From: Sinorhizobium sp. 6-70 | GTDB taxonomy: Bacteria; Pseudomonadota; Alphaproteobacteria; Rhizobiales; Rhizobiaceae | Direction of reading: 5' to 3' | Assembly: GCF_030124375.1 (NCBI RefSeq) | Contig: NZ_JASKLS010000009.1 | Location: forward strand, 1-64,000 | Length of the DNA stretch: 64,000 nt | Part shown: one piece after another, positions 53,348-60,423 of the stretch | How the letters are laid out: every line of letters starts with the position of its first letter | How positions within the stretch are numbered: position 1 is the first letter of the stretch | Made by a program: the position numbers and the translations under genes | The notes under the pieces: generated by a model | Database searches by the model: none | What the model saw: only the letters and a program-made list of their open reading frames with translations | Told to the model about the DNA's origin: nothing

Positions 53348-53596
53348 CTACCTGTCAAGCTCGACGGTCGAATTGACATGTTCGTCCGGAGACCGCTTCA
53401 GCAATTCTGACGCTTCAATGCCCAAGGCTGTCGCCAACCTGTCCACAACGTCGATGCTGGCATTGTACACGCTGCGCTCAAGTGAGCTGATGTATGTGCG
53501 ATCAATATTTGCGCGATGGGCAAGCTCCTCCTGTGACAGGCCGTGGGCCTGCCGGGCTGCTCGCAGGTTTCGTGCAAAGACCTCTCGAATCTCCAT
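53348..53596 (-). CDS. XRE-family HTH regulator
   Basis: An 82-aa DNA-binding protein that is little more than an HTH domain: NLRAARQAHGLSQEELAHRA followed by NIDRTYISSLERSVYNASID. I start at ATG 53596, the typical position; the open frame to 53815 adds 73 unrelated residues. It is convergent with the DUF4143 ATPase gene, and divergent from the intact traM. It may regulate either. Confidence 0.8.
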   Translation of the reverse strand: MEIREVFARNLRAARQAHGLSQEELAHRANIDRTYISSLERSVYNASIDVVDRLATALGIEASELLKRSPDEHVNSTVELDR

Positions 53597-53796
53597 GTTC
53601 GAGAGAACAGCGACTTGATGAGTATTCGACCACGGAGTATCTTCTACAAACGTTGTGGTAACAGAGTACCTGTGATTGACCGAACAAGGCAGTCCCGTTT
53701 GGTTCGAGCTTTTCTTCGTGGTTTGAACGGCAGCGCAGCGAAATGAGCCGATATATTGCGCAAGAAGCGGGGTTTCCCCGGCGAGAGGAGAAGCGG

Positions 53797-54117
53797 ATGA
53801 ACGATATTGTCCCATCCGAGGCGATCGACGAGAGAAAGGAGAAAGGAGCCCTTTACAGTTCGATGGAAACGTCAGAACTGGAGGCGCTGGCGGTCTCTGC
53901 GATCCGCGAACACCGCCGGCTTCTCGCCGCCGACGAAGTTGTCTATGAGGAGTGGACGCGCGCGACTGACGACGGGTCAGTCTCCACTGCCGTACTCAAG
54001 AGCCTGCAAGACCAGTACTTGGAACGCCAGAAGAAATCGGAAGCTCAGCAGGAACAGCTTTCGGAAATCATCGATGCGCTTGGCTATATCCCTGATGTCC
54101 CCTTGGGCGATGAGTGA
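53797..54117 (+). CDS. traM: TraM, antiactivator of TraR
   Basis: A 106-aa protein matching TraM of Agrobacterium in length and in its core: LEALAVSAIREHRRLLAADE and the C-terminal IIDALGYIPDVPL. TraM binds TraR and blocks DNA binding until enough autoinducer is present. ATG 53797 follows GAGGAGA. It is tail-to-tail with traR2 (3 bases apart). It is the only intact traM in the window and may have to control both TraR proteins. Confidence 0.85.
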   Translation: MNDIVPSEAIDERKEKGALYSSMETSELEALAVSAIREHRRLLAADEVVYEEWTRATDDGSVSTAVLKSLQDQYLERQKKSEAQQEQLSEIIDALGYIPDVPLGDE

Positions 54118-54120
54118 CGG

Positions 54121-54825
54121 TCAAACCAAACCGTGATCTTTAGCGATCGCGACAAGTTGCGGAACGGTTGCTGCATCAAGCTTTCGGCGCGCGTTGTCGA
54201 GATAGTGCTGCACCGTTCTTGGATTGATTCCCGTCACATCTGCGGTTTCTGGGACATTTTTGCCCTTTGCCGCCCACATGAGGCACATCGCCTCTCTTGG
54301 CGAGAGGAGGCGTTTCGGGGCTACAATCGTCGCCGCGGCTATGATCTTCAGGCGGTAGTGGATCGCCATGACGGCTTCTATTGCTTTTTGCCGGTCCTGA
54401 AATCTTGAGATGTCAGCCTGCTTCTCCGAGGATGCAAACGTCAGCATCACAGCGGAGCCGTAACTCCCATTGACGGGGATCGTCACGCCGCTGCGAATGC
54501 CGTGTGCGATCGCTTGCTCTCGAAAGCGCTTGAGCTCGGAGGTTCCACGCGCTGGCCAGTCGCAGGCTGTCCAGGAAATCGTTTCCATGCGACGCTTAGC
54601 CTCCGTAACGGCTGGGTCAATGCGGAAATATTGGCGTCCGAGGTAAATATCCTGCCATTTCTCGGGGTAGGAGTTGAATGTGCGGAGTTTAGCGCCTTCT
54701 GTTTGCAGATAAGCGAAGCGCTCAAAACCAAAAGAGGTCGCGAATCTTTTCAGACCGGTTTTGATAATACGTTCATCGTGCGCGGCTTCTGCCATGTCGA
54801 TGATAGAGCCAAGATCTCCGTTCAC
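54121..54825 (-). CDS. traR: TraR2, LuxR-type quorum-sensing activator of transfer
   Basis: A 234-aa paralogue of TraR1 with the same ligand residues (W in EKWQDIYL, D in RIDPAVTEAK, W in ISWTACDW, G in SGVTIP) and HTH (LSPREAMCLMWAAKGK to TVQHYLDNARRKL). Start GTG 54825 after AGGAGAAAAGTCA is shared with traR1. The frame remains open to 54987, but that part includes half of a hairpin. It is downstream of the trb operon, as in several rhizobial plasmids. Confidence 0.88.
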   Translation of the reverse strand: MNGDLGSIIDMAEAAHDERIIKTGLKRFATSFGFERFAYLQTEGAKLRTFNSYPEKWQDIYLGRQYFRIDPAVTEAKRRMETISWTACDWPARGTSELKRFREQAIAHGIRSGVTIPVNGSYGSAVMLTFASSEKQADISRFQDRQKAIEAVMAIHYRLKIIAAATIVAPKRLLSPREAMCLMWAAKGKNVPETADVTGINPRTVQHYLDNARRKLDAATVPQLVAIAKDHGLV

Positions 54826-54972
54826 TGACTTTTCTCCTGTATTTTCGCGCAGCTGCGAGCCTCCAGCTCTCGCAACTTGATGGCCATCCCATGGTGTGGT
54901 CGTCCAGCCAGTGCCCGCTTGAGACAATCGGCTCATGACTGGGAAAACACCGCACCTACCCTTTGGCAAATG

Positions 54973-55014
54973 AACGGCCATGGCCATGCTTCACCAAGCA
55001 TGGCCATGGCCGTT
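54973..55014. repeat. Perfect 18-base-arm hairpin between trbI and traR2
   Basis: AACGGCCATGGCCATGCT, loop TCACCA, then the exact complement AGCATGGCCATGGCCGTT. It is 149 bases after the end of trbI on the strand of transcription and has no T-run, so it is either a terminator of the trb operon of another type or a structured leader of traR2. Confidence 0.8.
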
Positions 55015-55163
55015 GCACGGTAGCTGTACCCTCTCGTTTAACGGGTATTCAAGCCGCGTTCTTCTAAAAGAAGACTCTACAACGAAAGAATATACCAAGG
55101 TGTGACTGCGTCGTTGGCTTACAGATTGAATCAATACCGTCCGGCAGCATACGCAGGAACTGC

Positions 55164-56465
55164 TTAGCGCGACGGAACAGATTCGGGAAAAATGATATCT
55201 TGATCGACGAGAATGTTGAATTTGTAGCCTGGCCGAATGCGGATCGTCGGCTGGACGTTCAGGTTTTTCGAGATGGTCTGTTCTGCCACACGGCCGAAAG
55301 CCTCCGCGAAACTGCGCCTTGCCGCGTCCGACGCCGTATTCTGCGTCGCAAGCTTCGAGCTTTCCGGCATGGACACATCGATTCCGGTCCCGATCACGGC
55401 GATCAATGCGGCCGAACCGAATGTCCGCCAAAGATGGCGATCCACCCTGTCCTTGAGCCCGCCGTAGCCTTCAGCGTCGATGCCAGCCATGCCGCCGATC
55501 TGCAGTGTCGATCCATTCGGAAAGATGAGATCAGTCCAGATGACGAGAACCCGCTCTTGGCCGAATGAGATCTTCGAATCGTAGCGGCCCAAGAGCTTGG
55601 CGCCCTGCGGGATGAGCAGGCGATGCCCCGTGGCGCTGTCATAGACGTTTTGGCTGACCTGTGCGCTAAGGCGCCCTGGCAGGTCGGAATTGAGGCCGGT
55701 GATGAGGGTTACCGGAATGACTGAGCCCCGCTTCAGCTCATAGGACGACATTGGCGGTACGACCCGGTTCGGCAGATAGCCGAGGTCCTTGATGTCCTGG
55801 TTGAAGAAGTCCTCCTTCGAGGTCTGGGCGTTTGGATCGGCATTCTCTCCCATCAATCCTGACTTCATGGCAGCGGCGTAAAGATCGGATGCGCTGTTCG
55901 TGGCCATGCCTGTGTTCCGGCGAGCGGCGTCGTTGGTGTTTGCTGGAGCCTTCTCAGCATCGGAGATATCCACCTTCAGCGGCGAGTCGAGCGCGGTTGC
56001 GCGCGCCTGGAGCCGAGCCATTCGCTGGCGCTGCCGTTCACGGATATATTGCTCATCCTGCTCGCGTTTCAGACGCGCCTTCCATTCCTCCTCGGACTCC
56101 ATCCGCGGCCGACGGTCTTGGCGCTCGACTGGCCGGCGCTCGACGACGACCTCTTCCTTCTCGACCTTCTGCTCGATGACAGGCGCCGGCTGAAACGCCT
56201 CGCGATAAACCGGCTCGCCGATGATGCCGTCGGTCACGCCGCGTTTGAGCTGGTCACCGAAGTTAGTCGCCGGCGTGCTCGAAGCGCTGTCGATATCGTT
56301 GCCACGGTTGAATGAAAGCCCTCGCCATGACAGACCGATCACGACCATCCCGCAGACCAGTACGATGAGGACGATCGCGAGCATGATCGGCAGGCGATTG
56401 AGGCGGCGCATGCCGTTCTGATCGTCGGCTGGGCTCGACGCGCCGAGCTGGAGCGATTGCACCAT
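55164..56465 (-). CDS. trbI: TrbI, VirB10-like core-complex protein
   Basis: A 433-aa mating-pair formation protein. It has one N-terminal membrane helix (LPIMLAIVLIVLVCGMVVIG, about 26-45), a charged Glu/Arg-rich linker (residues 100-160), and the VirB10/TrbI C-terminal domain (VSQNVYDSATGHRLLIPQGA, then KLLGRYDSK). It spans both membranes as a scaffold. Last gene of the trb operon. Confidence 0.93.
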   Translation of the reverse strand: MVQSLQLGASSPADDQNGMRRLNRLPIMLAIVLIVLVCGMVVIGLSWRGLSFNRGNDIDSASSTPATNFGDQLKRGVTDGIIGEPVYREAFQPAPVIEQKVEKEEVVVERRPVERQDRRPRMESEEEWKARLKREQDEQYIRERQRQRMARLQARATALDSPLKVDISDAEKAPANTNDAARRNTGMATNSASDLYAAAMKSGLMGENADPNAQTSKEDFFNQDIKDLGYLPNRVVPPMSSYELKRGSVIPVTLITGLNSDLPGRLSAQVSQNVYDSATGHRLLIPQGAKLLGRYDSKISFGQERVLVIWTDLIFPNGSTLQIGGMAGIDAEGYGGLKDRVDRHLWRTFGSAALIAVIGTGIDVSMPESSKLATQNTASDAARRSFAEAFGRVAEQTISKNLNVQPTIRIRPGYKFNILVDQDIIFPESVPSR

Positions 56466-56476
56466 GGTCCCTCTTC

Positions 56477-56920
56477 CTAATCGCGCTGCATGATCGAAAG
56501 CGGGCTTGCCGGTGTGGCACCGGACCTAGTCAGCACATACGCTCGGGCGATTGCGATGAAAGGAGTTGTCAGCCGAGCGAGGATCTGCCCGTCGATGCCA
56601 TCCATCGCGTAGGCAAGCTCCACCGGCTTGACGTCCTTTCCAGCCTTTCCGCCCGTAATGACCGTATAGCCCCAACCCTTCAGGGCAGCTTCGAGCGCGG
56701 TCGCAAACTCTGAATTGTCGTTTTCCATCTTGATCGTTGTCGTCCCGGCAGGGCCGATCTGCTCGGAAAGCCGGCTCGCCATGTCCCCAGCGATAGCGCT
56801 CGCGGCTGGTCCAGAAACAACGGGCGGCGTGGCGTCGGTCGTCAGTGCGTCACTGGCCGTCTGGCAGCCGGAAAGAAGCGTGGCACCGATGAAGACCACT
56901 AGCAGCGTGCGCATGGTCAT
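56477..56920 (-). CDS. trbH: TrbH, conjugal transfer lipoprotein
   Basis: A 147-aa lipoprotein with a signal peptide ending in the lipobox LLSGC (cysteine 19). The rest, with SRLSEQIGPAGTTTIKMEND and ALEAALKGWGYTVI, resembles TrbH of Ti plasmids. ATG 56920 overlaps the trbG stop by 4 bases; ATG 56914 is also possible. Likely an outer-membrane component of the channel. Confidence 0.87.
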   Translation of the reverse strand: MTMRTLLVVFIGATLLSGCQTASDALTTDATPPVVSGPAASAIAGDMASRLSEQIGPAGTTTIKMENDNSEFATALEAALKGWGYTVITGGKAGKDVKPVELAYAMDGIDGQILARLTTPFIAIARAYVLTRSGATPASPLSIMQRD

Positions 56921-57729
56921 CCTCCTCGCCGAATGGTCACTTTTTGCTGGCGCCAGCCGACGCCGGAAACGAGGATCGCCTTGTCGACCGCGTAGTCGAC
57001 AATCATCATGTCGTCCTTCATCCGATAGTTGACGATGCGGTTCTGCCCGCCGGAGACGACGAAAAGGACCGGCGCATCCTGGCCGGAAATCAACTTCGGG
57101 AACTGGATGTAGGTTTTGACGCCATCCGAATAGACACGTTTTGGCCGCCATGGCGCACTGCCACTCATCGAATAAAAGAAGTTCAGCCTGTCGGGAGCTG
57201 TGCCGGGAATGCCGCCGATCTCCAGACGGGCGTTGATGTCAGCGAGCTTGGTCGAGGCATCCTCGGGATATTCGAAACCGATGCGGGCCATGTACTGGCT
57301 CGGATGAGACTTGAGCTGGATATGGTAGGTTCGCCGTGAGGTCGTGACGACCATTGAGGTGACAAGACCGGATTCGGAGGGTTTTACAATCAGGTGGATT
57401 GCCTGTCCGCCGGTGGCGCCAGACGTCGCGGGCTCCACCTTCCAGCGAACCGTGTCGCCCACGAGCACGTCGCGAACGATCTCGCCGCCTTGCAGTTCGA
57501 TATCGCAGACCTGCAGCGGTGAGCAGACGACGGAGGGCTGGGTTTCCCCGAAGAGGAATATGACCTTTCCATCAGTGCCGGTGGTGACGAGGCCCGGCGT
57601 GCCCCGCCATTTGCGGGAAATGTTCGTTCCCTTCGCTTCATTCGTCGTCATGCTTTGCGCGTGAGCGATGCTCACAAAGACGAGTCCGGCGATGCAGGCG
57701 GCGGCCGCGATCAGTCCTGTTCTGTGCAT
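56917..57729 (-). CDS. trbG: TrbG, VirB9-like core-complex protein
   Basis: A 270-aa secreted protein. A signal peptide is visible (MHRTGLIAAAACIAGLVFVS to AHA), followed by the VirB9 domain including GDTVRWKVEPATSG and the C-terminal YFQ-like KTYIQFPKL. I start at ATG 57729 because the signal peptide begins there; 57780 would add 17 residues. Part of the outer-membrane core with TrbI and TrbH. Confidence 0.92.
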   Translation of the reverse strand: MHRTGLIAAAACIAGLVFVSIAHAQSMTTNEAKGTNISRKWRGTPGLVTTGTDGKVIFLFGETQPSVVCSPLQVCDIELQGGEIVRDVLVGDTVRWKVEPATSGATGGQAIHLIVKPSESGLVTSMVVTTSRRTYHIQLKSHPSQYMARIGFEYPEDASTKLADINARLEIGGIPGTAPDRLNFFYSMSGSAPWRPKRVYSDGVKTYIQFPKLISGQDAPVLFVVSGGQNRIVNYRMKDDMMIVDYAVDKAILVSGVGWRQQKVTIRRGG

Positions 57730-57745
57730 GAAAAATCCCTTGCCC

Positions 57746-58408
57746 TTAAAGCTGTGCCGTCCAGTCGAAATCCCGGACATAAAGACCGATCGGATTGAGG
57801 CGGATCGTCGCCTCGTCCTGCGGCGCCGTCAGCGTGACTGTTGCGATACCCCGAAATCGGCGCGTGCCGGTTTCCTTGCCCTTGCGGTCGCGCTCGTATT
57901 CAGTCCAGTCGATCTGATAGGTCTGCTTGGAGAGTGCCACGATATTGTTGACCTCTATGGCTACCGTCGAGGTTTTCGCCTTCTCGAACGGCGAGTTGCC
58001 GCGGAACCAAGCGTTGATCTTCTCCGTGGACGGGTCAGACGTGCGCAGCAGCGCGTAGGTCCGGTCGATATACTGCTTTTGCACCACGGCATCCGGCGTG
58101 GTCGAGCGGAAGCTACTAACGAAGTTTCCAAGTGTGGCGCGCACCACGCGGGCGTCGGCATATTCGATCTGCTCCGGGAAACCGGCTGCCACCGACGTTC
58201 CGAGTTTGTCGACCTCGATGATGTAGGGCACGAGCTTGACCTGCGTGGTGAGGTACATGGCGTAACTGAAGCCAATTACGGCCATGGATAGGCCGAGAAC
58301 CCCGACAAGACGCCAGGCTGCCGCGGCTTTGACGTAGGAGCCGTATCGCTCCGACCATTCCTGACGGGCGGCAAGATACGGATTCTCGGGCGCGCTGTTC
58401 GCTGCCAT
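57746..58408 (-). CDS. trbF: TrbF, VirB8-like inner-membrane protein
   Basis: A 220-aa protein with one N-terminal helix (AAAWRLVGVLGLSMAVIGFS) and a periplasmic VirB8 domain, including YIIEVDKLGTSVAAGFPEQI and QIDWTEYERDRKG. It nucleates assembly of the mating channel in the inner membrane. It lies 16 bases upstream of trbG. Confidence 0.93.
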   Translation of the reverse strand: MAANSAPENPYLAARQEWSERYGSYVKAAAAWRLVGVLGLSMAVIGFSYAMYLTTQVKLVPYIIEVDKLGTSVAAGFPEQIEYADARVVRATLGNFVSSFRSTTPDAVVQKQYIDRTYALLRTSDPSTEKINAWFRGNSPFEKAKTSTVAIEVNNIVALSKQTYQIDWTEYERDRKGKETGTRRFRGIATVTLTAPQDEATIRLNPIGLYVRDFDWTAQL

Positions 58409-58432
58409 CGATCCATGCCTTTCTTTATGCTG

Positions 58433-59611
58433 TTAGTCGTTGCGTTCAGGAGATCGCTTTGGAGCACTGTGCCCGCTGCGGCCCTCGTCGAGCTTGGCGT
58501 TCGCGAGTCCGAGGAGCGAGCCGGCATAGGCGCCGGGAGAGCCGATGGCCTTCTCCTTCGCCGCGGATCCGGCGGCTTTGCCGGCTGAGCCGAGACCGGC
58601 GCCGACGCCAATGAAGGCAGATCCCATGACCGAGGCGCCGGCGGCTCGGGCGGCTTGCCCCGTCGCAAACCCCGCCCCAGCGGCACTCGCTGCGAGGAAC
58701 CCGCCGCCAGCGGCAAAGGAGGCCGCTTGACCGCCATGGCGGACTGCTTCCATTCCTCCGGAGACCGACGCGCCTTGCACCACGCCCTGCATTATGTTCG
58801 GCACGTAGACCGCGATAATGAATACGGCGACGGCAATGCCGGCGATGGCAAGGGCGGTCTGAAACTGGTTGCCGATATCAGGTTGGTTCGCGAGTCCGAT
58901 CAGGACCTCCGACCCGATCCGCGAGATCATGACAAGCGCCATGAGCTTCATACCGACCGAGAACGCGTAGACTAGGTAGCGGATGGCGAAGTCCTTGGTG
59001 TAGGACGAGCCGCCAAGCCCGAGCATGATCATCCCAGCAAGCAGTCCGATATACATCTCGACCATCACGCTCACGAAAATCGCTGCGACGAGCGAGAACG
59101 AGATGACCACGACCACCATGGCGAACGCAGCCGAGATCGCGAGCGCGTTGTCCTCGAAGAGGCCAAACTGGATCTTTTCCGACATTTTGGTTGCCACTGC
59201 GAGGCCCGCGTTGAAGACATCGGCAGGCGATGCTGTCCCACCTCCGGCGCTAATCTGGAAGAGGCTGTCGACGACTCCCTTGGCAAAGGTCGGGCCTTGC
59301 GCCAGTACGAAGGCAAAGAAGCCGACGAACATGATCCGCCTGACCAATTCTGCAAACCAGCTGTCGAGAGAAGCAGCCTGGAGCGCAAGCCAGACGCCGG
59401 CGATGCCGATCTCGATTGTAGCAAGAACCCAGAACAACGATTTTGCGGCATCCATGACGGTGGTTTCCCATCCCTTGGCAGCCATCGTGATCTGGTTCTG
59501 AAGCGAGGTCAGCACCGAGCCCTCCTGGGCAAGTGCGGGCTGCGCCGTGAATGCCGCGAAAGCAGTAATAATCAGTGCCATCCGGAGCGGAGGAAGTTCG
59601 TTTGGCCTCAT
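58433..59611 (-). CDS. trbL: TrbL, VirB6-like polytopic channel protein
   Basis: A 392-aa protein with a signal sequence (MALIITAFAAFTAQPALA) and at least five membrane segments such as SLFWVLATIEIGIAGVWLAL and AIAGIAVAVFIIAVYVPNIM. The C-terminus is Ala/Gly-rich and cytoplasmic. I start at ATG 59611, 5 bases after trbJ; GTG 59623 would overlap the trbJ stop. There is no room for trbK between trbJ and trbL. Confidence 0.92.
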   Translation of the reverse strand: MRPNELPPLRMALIITAFAAFTAQPALAQEGSVLTSLQNQITMAAKGWETTVMDAAKSLFWVLATIEIGIAGVWLALQAASLDSWFAELVRRIMFVGFFAFVLAQGPTFAKGVVDSLFQISAGGGTASPADVFNAGLAVATKMSEKIQFGLFEDNALAISAAFAMVVVVISFSLVAAIFVSVMVEMYIGLLAGMIMLGLGGSSYTKDFAIRYLVYAFSVGMKLMALVMISRIGSEVLIGLANQPDIGNQFQTALAIAGIAVAVFIIAVYVPNIMQGVVQGASVSGGMEAVRHGGQAASFAAGGGFLAASAAGAGFATGQAARAAGASVMGSAFIGVGAGLGSAGKAAGSAAKEKAIGSPGAYAGSLLGLANAKLDEGRSGHSAPKRSPERND

Positions 59612-59616
59612 AGGGT

Positions 59617-60423
59617 TCACCACTCGACTTTCATCCTTTCGCCACCGGACGTGGAAGGAGCCGTCGCGCTGAAGAACTTTTCCCGGCGCGCCTGCGCGAG
59701 GTCCTTGTCTGTCTGCTCGGTCTGAAGCCAGGTCCCCATCATGGTCATCTGCTGTGAAACGAGACCGCGCAATTTCTGCATCTGCGCGACTTGCTGTGCA
59801 GCGATTTCATGACCAACCTGAAGCGCCTTCATCTGGCCGTCGGCGGTCTCGGACATCGACCGCAGCGAGGACATCGTGCTTTCCTCGCTGTCGAATTGAT
59901 CAGCCGTAAGACTTGCGGCCTTCAATGTGCCGGCGATCGTGTGGCGATTGGTGTCCGACCAGGTTTGGTACGTGGATGAGAAGCTCGCTGCGTTCGGCAG
60001 GTTGGTCTTGAGATTGGCATAGCTCTGGAAGCGTTGCTGTAAGACATCGTCGGCATTCCCCATCGAAAAGGAAATGCTTTGCCCCTCGTCAACGATGCTG
60101 CGAAGCCGATTGAGATCGCTTTCGACCTGCCCCCACATGTGAGATGGCAGAGTCGCCGTGTTCTGGAGCAGGTTTTGATACATGTTCAGCTGCGTCTCGA
60201 TCTGCTGCGCAAGCTGGCTGATCTGCGTCAGTTGGTTCTGGATCTGCTCGCCGGATTGACCGACGAGTGACACCAGTTCGCCGTTATTGAGAACCTGCGT
60301 CCATTCGGTTGCCGCGCCGGTGGCGGTGCCAGCCTTCGACGGCGCCACTGTAGCGATCCCAATGGCGACGACCGTCAGGCCCGTAAGCCATCTATTCGAA
60401 ATTGAGCAGCGATGCGGCATCAT
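59617..60423 (-). CDS. trbJ: TrbJ, VirB5-like pilus-associated protein
   Basis: A 268-aa secreted protein: signal peptide (RWLTGLTVVAIGIATVAPSK), then long helices such as QNQLTQISQLAQQIETQLNM and EIAAQQVAQMQKLRGLVSQQ, typical of TrbJ. It may sit at the pilus tip and contact recipients, and in some systems is linked to entry exclusion. It overlaps trbE by about 30 bases. Confidence 0.92.
   Translation of the reverse strand: MMPHRCSISNRWLTGLTVVAIGIATVAPSKAGTATGAATEWTQVLNNGELVSLVGQSGEQIQNQLTQISQLAQQIETQLNMYQNLLQNTATLPSHMWGQVESDLNRLRSIVDEGQSISFSMGNADDVLQQRFQSYANLKTNLPNAASFSSTYQTWSDTNRHTIAGTLKAASLTADQFDSEESTMSSLRSMSETADGQMKALQVGHEIAAQQVAQMQKLRGLVSQQMTMMGTWLQTEQTDKDLAQARREKFFSATAPSTSGGERMKVEW

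Noticed and set aside
54826..54987. N-terminal extension of TraR2
   Set aside because: TraR2 starting at GTG 54825 has the canonical 234 residues and the same ribosome site as TraR1; the extension contains half of the palindrome.
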